From an uncultured Collinsella sp. (GTDB lineage: Bacteria; Actinomycetota; Coriobacteriia; Coriobacteriales; Coriobacteriaceae): a DNA stretch of 5,064 nucleotides. The notes under the pieces were generated by a model. That model was not told the DNA's origin. It ran no database searches and saw only the letters and a list, made by a program, of their open reading frames with translations. The stretch covers positions 1 through 5,064 of the forward strand of contig CABUVF010000154.1 of NCBI GenBank assembly GCA_902494945.1. Reading direction: 5' to 3'. Position numbers and translations under genes: made by a program. Below are positions 1-5,064 of this stretch, piece by piece (the first letter of the stretch is position 1; each line of letters begins with the position of its first letter).

Positions 1-74
1 CCCGCGACAAGTGCCGCGGAAAGGGCGATGCCCACAGTTGCTCGTCTTGCTCTTCTTGCGAGAATGTCGTTCAT
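1..74 (-). CDS. Partial gene: N-terminus of a probable secreted or membrane-anchored protein
   Basis: An ATG at 74 (minus strand) opens a frame that runs off the left edge after 24 codons. The residues begin MNDILARRARRATVGIALSA and continue ALVA. This is an arginine-rich n-region followed by a hydrophobic helix, the pattern of a Sec signal peptide or a signal anchor. The arginines do not fit the Tat consensus well, because no SRRxFLK-like context follows the pairs. A Shine-Dalgarno GAGGTG at 80-85 sits five bases upstream of the ATG, and an extended -10 promoter lies about 50 bases upstream. Only the export signal is visible, so function cannot be called. It is divergent from the ABC transporter operon. 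Confidence is for a real gene start with an exported product. Confidence 0.72.
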   Translation of the reverse strand, partial: MNDILARRARRATVGIALSAALVA

Positions 75-79
75 CTCGG

Positions 80-85
80 CACCTC
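80..85 (-). promoter_or_regulatory. Ribosome binding site of the left-edge gene
   Basis: The minus strand reads GAGGTG here, five bases before the ATG at 74. It supports that start codon, the only strong evidence for the truncated gene besides its signal-peptide-like residues. Confidence 0.65.
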
Positions 86-124
86 ATTTCAAGGGTCGGC
101 GACTAACTTGGTAGCACTACTGTA

Positions 125-133
125 AGTATACCA
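125..133 (-). promoter_or_regulatory. Extended -10 promoter for the left-edge gene
   Basis: The minus strand reads TGGTATACT: a TATACT -10 hexamer (125-130) preceded by TG and one base, the extended -10 arrangement. No convincing -35 lies 16-18 bases further upstream, as is common for extended -10 promoters. Transcription would begin near 118, giving a leader of about 44 bases that includes the GAGGTG site. A short GTAG-CA-CTAC dyad (111-120) falls on the predicted start site and could be an operator. This is inferred from sequence only. Confidence 0.5.
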
Positions 134-178
134 AGCGATTGGTCCGCCGGTGGCCGGGTATGCGCATACACCTCTCCG

Positions 179-233
179 CTTCTCTGTAACCTTGATTGGC
201 AACTTCATCCGAACACTTCCCACTTCTCTGTAA
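179..233. repeat. Pair of 11-bp direct repeats in the divergent intergenic region
   Basis: CTTCTCTGTAA occurs at 179-189 and again at 223-233, 44 bp apart start to start. Both copies are followed by CC (the second after one extra A). The spacing is about four helical turns, so the copies lie roughly on the same DNA face. They lie between the divergent start sites and outside any gene, so tandem binding sites for a regulator of one or both flanking genes are possible. No regulator gene is visible in the window. Confidence 0.45.
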
Positions 234-280
234 ACCGAATTCCACTAGAAATGACGAGCGGCTTACTCATCAGTTGGGGC

Positions 281-292
281 GACAGTACTATC
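281..292 (+). promoter_or_regulatory. Candidate -10 box and overlapping palindrome upstream of the ABC operon
   Basis: GACAGTACTATC is a near-perfect dyad centred on AGTACT, with one mismatched pair. It overlaps TACTAT (286-291), a 4/6 match to the -10 consensus. With a 17-base spacer the -35 position (263-268) reads TTACTC, which is a poor match, so promoter strength or dependence on an activator is uncertain. Transcription would start near 298, leaving a leader of about 38 bases before the preferred ATG. This is the best plus-strand promoter candidate I can find here, but it is weak. Confidence 0.3.
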
Positions 293-320
293 ATGGTTCG
301 AATTGAGTGTGAATGATGAT

Positions 321-326
321 AGGGAG
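321..326 (+). promoter_or_regulatory. Shine-Dalgarno site deciding the start of the first ABC gene
   Basis: AGGGAG lies nine bases upstream of the ATG at 336. The upstream in-frame alternatives, TTG at 303 and GTG at 309, have no comparable site. The site lies inside the longer reading, so it argues for initiation at 336. Confidence 0.7.
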
Positions 327-335
327 CGCCTTTTT

Positions 336-2180
336 ATGATTGAGTTGCTCAGGCGTTTTGGTGGTAAGTTTCGCAGGTATATGGTGATCGGCCCTGCGTG
401 CAAACTGATCGAAGTGATCTTTGACCTGCTGACGCCGCTGGTGATTGCCCAGATGATCGATAAGGGCATCGGCTCGCACGACGTGAATGCCGTTATCCAC
501 TACGGCATGGTACTTGGCGCCATGGCCGTGATCGGCATCTCGTTTACGCTCGTCTGCCAAAAGATGGCGGCGCTGACCTCGCAGGGTATGGGCACCGACA
601 TCCGCGGCGCGCTCTACGAGCATATCAACCGCCTGAGCTATGCCGAGCTCGACCGCTTTGGCACGCCGTCACTCATCACGCGCATCACCAACGACGTCAA
701 CCAGGTGCAGCTTGCCGTGGCGCTCGGCGTGCGCATGCTTATCCGCTGGCCTTTCTTGGCGGTGGGCTCTATGTGCGCGGCCCTTTCCATCGACCTTAAG
801 CTCGGCATGATCTTTTTGATTTGCACGCCCGCCATCGGCTTGGTGTTTTGGTTTGTCATGGCGCGCTGCATCCCGTACTACAAGCAGCTGCAGGCAAAGC
901 TCGACCGCATCGCGCTTATCTGCCGCGAGGGCCTTTCGGGCGCCCGCGTGGTTCGCGCCTTCGTGCGCGAGGACCACGAGCGCGAGCGCTTTGCCCGGGC
1001 CGCCGACGACCAGGCGCATACCGCCATCGCGGTGGGCAAGCTCTCGTCGGTGCTCAATCCCGTCACCTTTTTGGTGATGAACCTGGGCGTGTGCGCCATC
1101 CTGTGGGTGGGCGGCATCCAGGTCAACGTGGGCGAGCTCACGCAGGGTCAGGTCATGGCGTTTGTGAACTACATGACGCAGACCCTGACCTCCATCGTGT
1201 ATGTTGCCAACTTGGTCGTGGTCTTTACCAAGGCGAGCGCCAGTGCGTCGCGTATCAACGAGGTGCTCAATTGCGTGCCGAGCATCACCGACGAGGACAA
1301 CGAGCCGGTCGCGCTGCCCGAGCCGGGCAATGTCGCTCCAGTTCCTGCGCTGAGCTTTAGCCGTGCGAGCTTCTCCTTTGGCGCCGGCGCTGCCAACGCC
1401 GTCAACGATGTGACGCTGGAGCTGCCGCTGGGCAAGACGCTCGGCATTATCGGCGGCACGGGCAGCGGCAAGTCCACGCTCGTTTCGCTTATCCCGCGCC
1501 TGTACGATGTGGAAACTGGCAGTGTGAGCGTGATGGGCGCCGACGTGCGCACTTGGCCGCTCGACCAGCTGCGCCATGTGGTCGCAACCGTCCCGCAGCG
1601 CGCGTCGCTGGTGAGCGGCACCATCCGCAGCAACCTGACCTGGCGCGACGAGGCGGCGACCGACGAGGAGCTCTGGGCGGCGCTCGACATGGCGCAGGCG
1701 AGCGAGTTCGTGCGCAACAAGCCGCAGGGGCTCGATGCCCCGGTCGAGGCGGGCGGCAAGAACTTTAGCGGCGGCCAGCGCCAGCGCCTGACCATCGCGC
1801 GTGCCCTGGTGGGTTCGCCTCAGGTTCTGATTATGGATGACTCTGCCTCGGCGCTCGACTTTAAGACCGATGCGGCGCTTCGCCATGCCATTCGCGAGCG
1901 CAGCGTGCGCGGTGCCGCCGAGGGCGGGCTGCCGCTGACGACCGTCATCGTGAGCCAGCGCGTCTCGACCGTTCGCGATGCCGACATGATCTGCGTGCTC
2001 GACCACGGATCGGTTGCGGGCCTGGGCATGCATGACGAGCTGTATGCAAGCTGCCAGCTCTATCGCGAGATTTGCCAGTCGCAGCTGCGCCGCGAGGAGC
2101 TCGAGGGCCAGCAGGGGAGCACGGTGCCCGCGTCCGCCCCGACTGCCCCTGCGCCTACTTGCTCAAAGGAGGGTTGCTAG
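336..2180 (+). CDS. Heterodimeric ABC exporter, degenerate-site subunit (TM287/LmrC/BmrC-like)
   Basis: This is a 614-residue half-transporter: a six-helix membrane domain fused to an ATPase domain, the usual length for the type IV exporter fold. Membrane segments fall near residues 16-40, 52-76, 126-150, 156-178, 237-260 and 272-298. The ATPase domain has Walker A GGTGSGKST (373-381), Q-loop Gln421, signature FSGGQ (477-481) and Walker B ending IMDD (499-502). Asp502 replaces the catalytic Glu, and the switch residue is Gln541 (VSQRVST) instead of His. In known heterodimeric exporters these substitutions mark the subunit that contributes to the degenerate ATP site, so it should work with the next gene. 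Probable role is export of drugs, lipids or peptides across the cytoplasmic membrane; the substrate cannot be read from sequence. The C-terminal ~25 residues are Ala/Pro-rich and probably disordered. ATG 336 is preferred; a TTG at 303 would add 11 residues. The N-terminus MIELLRRFGGKFRRY matches the elbow-helix start typical of the family. Confidence 0.93.
   Translation: MIELLRRFGGKFRRYMVIGPACKLIEVIFDLLTPLVIAQMIDKGIGSHDVNAVIHYGMVLGAMAVIGISFTLVCQKMAALTSQGMGTDIRGALYEHINRLSYAELDRFGTPSLITRITNDVNQVQLAVALGVRMLIRWPFLAVGSMCAALSIDLKLGMIFLICTPAIGLVFWFVMARCIPYYKQLQAKLDRIALICREGLSGARVVRAFVREDHERERFARAADDQAHTAIAVGKLSSVLNPVTFLVMNLGVCAILWVGGIQVNVGELTQGQVMAFVNYMTQTLTSIVYVANLVVVFTKASASASRINEVLNCVPSITDEDNEPVALPEPGNVAPVPALSFSRASFSFGAGAANAVNDVTLELPLGKTLGIIGGTGSGKSTLVSLIPRLYDVETGSVSVMGADVRTWPLDQLRHVVATVPQRASLVSGTIRSNLTWRDEAATDEELWAALDMAQASEFVRNKPQGLDAPVEAGGKNFSGGQRQRLTIARALVGSPQVLIMDDSASALDFKTDAALRHAIRERSVRGAAEGGLPLTTVIVSQRVSTVRDADMICVLDHGSVAGLGMHDELYASCQLYREICQSQLRREELEGQQGSTVPASAPTAPAPTCSKEGC
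2166..2172 (+). promoter_or_regulatory. Shine-Dalgarno site of the second ABC gene, inside the first
   Basis: AAGGAGG ends eight bases before the ATG at 2181 and lies within the last codons of the upstream gene. The upstream TAG (2178-2180) abuts the ATG directly. This indicates one mRNA and probable translational coupling, fitting two subunits needed in equal amounts. Confidence 0.85.
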
Positions 2181-4040
2181 ATGAACCCGTATACTTCTTC
2201 CGGTTCGGTCGCCACGATGACCGCTAATGTGTCCGGCAACGATAACCTCAACGACCTGGGCGACGGCCCGCGCCAACCCGGTGATCCCGAGCGCTATCCC
2301 GTGGGCGCGGTGACGCGCCGCCTGCTGGGCTATGTTCGCCCGCACCGTATTTCGTTTACGGCGTCGTTTGTGAGCGCCGCCATCTCGGTGATCTTGCAAC
2401 TCTATACGCCCATCCTCATCGGCGAGGGCATCGACCTTATCGTTGCCGCCGGTCAGGTGGACTTCGACGCGCTGCTGCCGCTCGTTACCAAACTCGCGCT
2501 CGTCGTGGTGGGAGCAGCGGCCTTCCAGTGGCTGCAGGGCTACTGCGTCAACCGCCTGTCCTACGAAACGGTGCGCGACATGCGCGTGGAGGCGAGCGAT
2601 AAGCTCAGCCGCATGCCGCTCAGTTTTATCGACGGCCATGCCCACGGCGACCTTATGAGTCGCGTGGTCAACGACGTCGACCAGGTCGGCGACGGTCTGC
2701 TGCAGGGCTTTACCCAGCTCTTTACCGGCGTTATCACCATCGTTGGCACGCTCGCGTTTATGCTCTCCATCAACCTGATCATGACGCTCGTGGTGGTGCT
2801 CGTCACGCCGCTTTCCATTTTTGCAGCCGGCGCCATCGCCAAGCTTTCCAACAAGAGCTTTACAGCACAGCAGCGCATCCAAGGGCAGCTCGGTGGTCAT
2901 ATCGAGGAGTATGTGGGCGAGCAGAAACTTGTCGACGCCTTTGCCTACGGTCCGCACGCTCAGCAGCGCTTCGATGCCCTCAACGCTGAGCTCTACACCG
3001 CGGGTGAGCGCGCGCAGTTTATGGGTTCGCTCTCCAACCCCGGCACGCGCTTTATCAACAACATCATCTATGCCGTGGTCGCTGTGATCGGCTGCGTGGG
3101 CGTGATCACGGGCGTGCCCGCGGCGCTCACGGTGGGCGGCGTGCAGATTTTCCTGTCCTATGCCAACCAGTACACCAAGCCGTTCAACGAGGTCACCAAC
3201 GTCATTACGCAAATTCAGACCGCGTACGCCTCGGCGCGCCGCATGTTTGCGCTGCTCGATGCGCGCGAGCAGGAGCCCGACGCGTCGGACGCCGTAGAGC
3301 TCGCCGCCCCGAAGGGCGAGGTCGCCTTTGAGCATGTGGACTTTAGCTACGTGCCCGACCGCAAACTGCTGCAGGATATCTGCATCGATGCCAAGCCCGG
3401 CATGCGCTTTGCCCTGGTCGGTCCTACGGGCTGTGGCAAGACGACGCTCATCAACCTGCTGCTGCGTTTTTACGATATCGATGCTGGGCGCATTGTGGTG
3501 GACGGGCGCTCGTCGCGTGACTACACGCGCTCGAGCCTGCGCCGTGCCTTTGGCATGGTGCTGCAGGACACCTGGCTGTTCGAGGGCACGGTGGCGGAGA
3601 ATATCGCTTATGGTTGCCCCGATGCCACGCGTGAGCAGATTATCGAGGCCGCCAAGCGCGCGCACGCGCACAAGTTTATCGTGCAGCTGCCAGGCGGCTA
3701 CGATACGGTCATCGGCGAGGACGGCGGCACGTTTAGCCAAGGTCAAAAACAGCTGCTGTGCATCGCGCGCGTCATGCTCACCGATCCGGCGATTCTGCTG
3801 CTGGACGAGGCGACGTCGAGCATCGATACGCGTACCGAGCTGCAGGTACAGGCGGCATTCGACGAGCTCATGGCCGGTCGCACAAGCTTTGTCGTGGCGC
3901 ACCGCCTGTCGACGATTCGCAACGCCGATTGCATCCTGGTAATGCGCGATGGCGAGATTATCGAGCGCGGCACGCACGATGAACTGCTCGCGGCAGGCGG
4001 CTTCTACGCCGAGCTCTACCGCAGCCAATTCGCCCAGTGA
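2181..4040 (+). CDS. Heterodimeric ABC exporter, catalytic-site subunit (TM288/LmrD/BmrD-like)
   Basis: This is a 619-residue half-transporter with the same membrane-plus-ATPase layout as its upstream partner. Residues 1-40 are a polar Asn/Gly/Pro-containing extension without membrane character. Helices fall near 57-81, 97-123, 172-196, 198-220, 291-316 and 319-345. The ATPase domain shows Walker A GPTGCGKTT (414-422), Q-loop Gln462, Walker B LLLDE with catalytic Glu543, D-loop SSID (546-549) and switch His574 (VAHRLST). The signature is FSQGQ (518-522), with Gln where LSGGQ has Gly. In a heterodimer, Walker A/B from this subunit pairs with the canonical FSGGQ of the first subunit to make the hydrolytic site. 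Its own deviant FSQGQ faces the first subunit's Asp502 and Gln541 to make the degenerate site. The complementary deviations strongly support co-assembly. No clear intrinsic terminator follows, so some read-through toward the flavodoxin gene is possible. Substrate is unknown; multidrug export is the usual annotation for relatives. Confidence 0.94.
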   Translation: MNPYTSSGSVATMTANVSGNDNLNDLGDGPRQPGDPERYPVGAVTRRLLGYVRPHRISFTASFVSAAISVILQLYTPILIGEGIDLIVAAGQVDFDALLPLVTKLALVVVGAAAFQWLQGYCVNRLSYETVRDMRVEASDKLSRMPLSFIDGHAHGDLMSRVVNDVDQVGDGLLQGFTQLFTGVITIVGTLAFMLSINLIMTLVVVLVTPLSIFAAGAIAKLSNKSFTAQQRIQGQLGGHIEEYVGEQKLVDAFAYGPHAQQRFDALNAELYTAGERAQFMGSLSNPGTRFINNIIYAVVAVIGCVGVITGVPAALTVGGVQIFLSYANQYTKPFNEVTNVITQIQTAYASARRMFALLDAREQEPDASDAVELAAPKGEVAFEHVDFSYVPDRKLLQDICIDAKPGMRFALVGPTGCGKTTLINLLLRFYDIDAGRIVVDGRSSRDYTRSSLRRAFGMVLQDTWLFEGTVAENIAYGCPDATREQIIEAAKRAHAHKFIVQLPGGYDTVIGEDGGTFSQGQKQLLCIARVMLTDPAILLLDEATSSIDTRTELQVQAAFDELMAGRTSFVVAHRLSTIRNADCILVMRDGEIIERGTHDELLAAGGFYAELYRSQFAQ

Positions 4041-4068
4041 GGAAGCCCGTGGGGCAAATTAATCAATC

Positions 4069-4131
4069 GACAGACGGTGGTTTACATCTGTCACGTTAGT
4101 ACTAAGATATTCATCTAATAAATTGCATTAG
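4069..4131 (+). promoter_or_regulatory. Promoter with nested palindromes upstream of the flavodoxin-family gene
   Basis: A TTTACA -35 (4081-4086, 5/6 match) is followed after 16 bases by TAAGAT (4103-4108, 4/6 match). Three dyads overlap or flank it. GACAGA and TCTGTC (4069-4074 and 4087-4092) bracket the -35. TTAGTACTAA (4096-4105) is a perfect 10-bp palindrome overlapping the -10. CTAAT and ATTAG (4115-4119 and 4127-4131) lie just downstream of the predicted start. This AT-rich block contrasts with the surrounding GC-rich genes. It suggests the flavodoxin gene has its own regulated promoter, with protein-binding dyads. The binding protein is not identifiable. Confidence 0.45.
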
Positions 4132-4161
4132 TGGCTTTAATTTTGGGGGAAACGAGGCAAC

Positions 4162-4719
4162 GTGACTATGACGTGCTCTTTGGTGGTTAACAGCAAGAGC
4201 GGTAATACCAGGATGGTTTCGGGCGCGATCAAGCGCGCTCTGCAGGCTGCGGGCGTTGAGTTTGTCCATGCCGCGGCGTTGAGCGACGATGCGGATGCAG
4301 ATCAGGTTGCGCTCGAGGCGCAGGGCGCCTGCGCGGCCGACACGGTGCTCGTCGGTTTTTGGTGCGACAAGGGCGCGTGCACGCCTTCGGTCGCGGCGTT
4401 GCTCTCTGCCTTGCACGGCAAGCGCGTGTTCCTGTTTGGCACCTGCGGCTTTGGGGCCGACCAGAGCTATTACCAGCAGATTGTCGACCGCGTAACTTCC
4501 AATCTGGCCGAGGATGCCGAGCTTGCGGGCTGGGCGATGTGCCAGGGCAAGATGGGCCCCGCGGTTAAACAGCGCTACGAGGCAATGCTCGAGCAGGATT
4601 CCGACAACGCCCGCTTTAAGATGCTACTCGACAACTGGGTTGCCGCGAAGGATCATCCCACCAAGGAGGACCTGGACCATATGGCGGTGGCGGCCAAGAA
4701 GGCCGTGCTAGGCGAGTAG
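4162..4719 (+). CDS. Flavodoxin-family protein, BilS-like
   Basis: This is a 185-residue protein with no signal peptide or membrane segment, so probably cytoplasmic. The N-terminus LVVNSKSGNT is a first beta strand followed by the flavodoxin phosphate-binding loop (SKSGNT, 11-16), which binds FMN phosphate. Further landmarks are VGFWCDKG (64-71), FLFGTCGFG (90-98), where flavodoxin isoalloxazine-contacting loops lie, and CQGKM (127-131). These blocks resemble, from memory, the flavodoxin-like family that includes BilS, the accessory protein of gut bacterial bilirubin reduction operons. Such proteins presumably carry electrons through FMN. No bilirubin reductase (BilR) gene is in this window, so that pathway role is not supported here. 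Cysteines at 5, 57, 68, 73, 95 and 127 are more numerous than in classical flavodoxins. Start: GTG 4162 has GAGG (4154-4157) only four bases away; ATG 4168 (183 residues) has a ten-base spacing and is an equal alternative. It has its own promoter region and terminator, so it is probably monocistronic. Confidence 0.85.
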   Translation: MTMTCSLVVNSKSGNTRMVSGAIKRALQAAGVEFVHAAALSDDADADQVALEAQGACAADTVLVGFWCDKGACTPSVAALLSALHGKRVFLFGTCGFGADQSYYQQIVDRVTSNLAEDAELAGWAMCQGKMGPAVKQRYEAMLEQDSDNARFKMLLDNWVAAKDHPTKEDLDHMAVAAKKAVLGE

Positions 4720-4761
4720 CTTCGCCGTTCGCGGTCCTTCGTGCAAAACAATACAAATGTG

Positions 4762-4790
4762 AAAGCCTCGAAATTCTCGAGGCTTTTTTT
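4762..4790 (+). terminator. Intrinsic terminator of the flavodoxin-family gene
   Basis: GCCTCGA (4765-4771) and TCGAGGC (4777-4783) form a 7-bp GC-rich stem with a 5-base loop, extendable by AAA/TTT. A run of seven T follows on the plus strand (4784-4790). It lies 43 bases after the stop codon at 4719, the classic position and form. Confidence 0.92.
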
Positions 4791-4863
4791 CTTGACACTC
4801 GTGGGCGCAACCGTGGCAAGCGTTCGCTGGATGTATTCAGAGTGGGACACGGTTTCCGGATGC

Positions 4864-4888
4864 AAAAAAGGCCACATGACGTGGCCTT
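4864..4888 (-). terminator. Intrinsic terminator for leftward (minus-strand) transcription
   Basis: AAGGCCAC (4868-4875) and GTGGCCTT (4881-4888) form an 8-bp stem with a 5-base loop. The six A on the plus strand (4864-4869) read as a U-tract on the minus strand, whereas the plus-strand side after the stem is not a T-run. The terminator therefore ends a transcript coming from the right. It faces the flavodoxin terminator across about 73 bp in which I see no gene. Confidence 0.9.
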
Positions 4889-4951
4889 CAATTTATATAT
4901 GTTGCGGGTGCCCCCATGACAAGCCGCGTTTCAACACCGAGGCGTCTGCCC

Positions 4952-5064
4952 GGCGGCGCGGAATGTAAGGTTCCCTGCTCGGACAGTCCTGCTCGCACGG
5001 AGAGCACATTAAGTGCTCTCCGGCTCGTGCGGAACTCGCGATGAACCTTACATTCCGCGCCGCC
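4952..5064. repeat. Perfect 22-bp inverted repeat with 69-bp interior
   Basis: The left arm (4952-4973) begins GGCGGCGCGGAATG and its exact reverse complement occupies 5043-5064, ending at the last base of the window. The arms may extend, since the partner of C4951 is not visible. As RNA this is a very stable long helix closing an internal domain. As DNA it has the size and shape of a small palindromic element, so a miniature mobile element is an alternative. Position directly upstream of the minus-strand terminator favours an RNA stem. Confidence 0.9.
4994..5031. repeat. Nested hairpin inside the long inverted repeat
   Basis: GGAGAGCAC (4999-5007) and GTGCTCTCC (5013-5021) form a perfect 9-bp stem around ATTAA. 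Outside it, CGCAC (4994-4998) can pair with GTGCG (5027-5031), leaving GGCTC (5022-5026) as a one-sided bulge. Polarity does not matter for the perfect stem, but the A/T-only loop and bulge look like an RNA arm. Next to it CCTGCTCG is repeated at 4974-4981 and 4988-4995. Confidence 0.8.

Larger units (their letters stand above)
4864..5064 (-). ncRNA. Probable structured non-coding RNA, 3' part, family not assigned
   Basis: No convincing protein gene reads into the minus-strand terminator at 4864-4888, yet the DNA upstream of it is densely structured. In minus-strand order it holds a perfect 22-bp arm (5064-5043), an internal nested hairpin (5031-4994), the matching arm (4973-4952), and then a tail of about 50 bases including GGTGTTGAAACGCGG and GGGGGCACCCGC. 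The tail's GGTG/CACC pieces could pair, and its GC-rich 3' element may pair with sequence beyond the right edge. Such layout with a dedicated terminator fits a stable RNA or a long structured leader. It lacks the hallmark blocks of RNase P RNA, tmRNA and SRP RNA. The raiA motif RNA, known from Firmicutes and Actinobacteria, or a 6S-type RNA are possible but unverified. The 5' end and promoter lie outside the window. Confidence 0.55.

Noticed and set aside
295..303. GGTTCGAAT resembling a tRNA T-arm loop
   Set aside because: No acceptor stem, anticodon arm or D-arm can be found around it.
2163..4028. Very long open frame on the minus strand (621 codons) opposite the second ABC gene, and a similar 454-codon one at 669-2033 opposite the first
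   Set aside because: Both are antisense to genes with complete ABC motifs. Their residues are His/Arg/Ala-rich with no domain, a typical shadow of GC-rich codon use.
4041..4068. Possible terminator directly after the second ABC gene
   Set aside because: Only GCCC/GGGC scraps are present, with no stable stem followed by a T-run.
4792..4797. TTGACA, a perfect -35 hexamer after the flavodoxin terminator
   Set aside because: No -10-like hexamer lies 16-18 bases downstream (around 4814-4821 reads GC-rich), so it is probably chance.
4616..4891. Minus-strand open frame of 91 codons overlapping the flavodoxin gene's 3' end
   Set aside because: It begins inside the minus-strand terminator hairpin region, reads antisense through the plus terminator and into a real gene, and has no recognisable domain.
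4891..4900. AT-rich ATTTATATAT as a plus-strand -10 box driving a rightward RNA
   Set aside because: The -35 position falls within the terminator stem and does not match; the terminator polarity supports leftward transcription instead. Kept only as a minor alternative.
4741..4968. Plus-strand open frame of 75 codons
   Set aside because: It runs through both intrinsic terminators and into the inverted repeat, has no Shine-Dalgarno and no recognisable protein character.
4864..5064. RNase P RNA, tmRNA or SRP RNA
   Set aside because: The hallmark blocks are absent: no GAGGAAAGTCC for RNase P, no TTCGAnTCC-type 3' arm ending in CCA for tmRNA, and no SRP tetraloop domain. A short GGCTTGTC-like match to the RNase P 3' region was not enough.

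Overview
The window reads as chromosomal DNA from a high-GC Gram-positive gut bacterium. GC is roughly 60%, codons are rich in G/C at the third position, genes have good Shine-Dalgarno sites, and intrinsic terminators have clean U-tracts. Overall style and the flavodoxin-type protein suggest the Coriobacteriia (Collinsella-like). This is an impression from sequence style and recalled homologues, not a database result.

Layout, left to right. Positions 1-74 (minus strand) hold the first 24 codons of a gene that leaves the window; the residues form a typical secretion signal. A 261-bp divergent region (75-335) carries its probable extended -10 promoter, a pair of CTTCTCTGTAA direct repeats, and a weaker candidate promoter and palindrome serving the plus strand. 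Positions 336-2180 and 2181-4040 are a tight two-gene operon (stop codon directly followed by ATG) encoding the two unequal halves of a heterodimeric ABC exporter of the TM287/288, LmrCD, BmrCD type. The first subunit has the degenerate catalytic residues (Asp for the Walker B Glu, Gln for the switch His). The second has canonical Walker B Glu and His but a deviant signature motif (FSQGQ), so the pair should form one active and one degenerate ATP site.

A 121-bp intergenic region (4041-4161) with a plausible promoter and several short palindromes precedes a separately controlled flavodoxin-family gene (4162-4719) that resembles BilS-like proteins. It ends in a strong intrinsic terminator (4762-4790).

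The last 345 bp (4720-5064) have no convincing protein gene. They hold the flavodoxin terminator, a second strong terminator oriented to the minus strand (4864-4888), and upstream of that on the minus strand a highly structured, apparently non-coding region with a perfect 22-bp inverted repeat enclosing a nested hairpin. The best reading is the 3' part of a structured RNA transcribed leftward from beyond the right edge; I cannot assign its family with confidence. The exporter and the flavodoxin gene share an AGTACTA palindromic core in their promoter regions, which hints at but does not prove common control.
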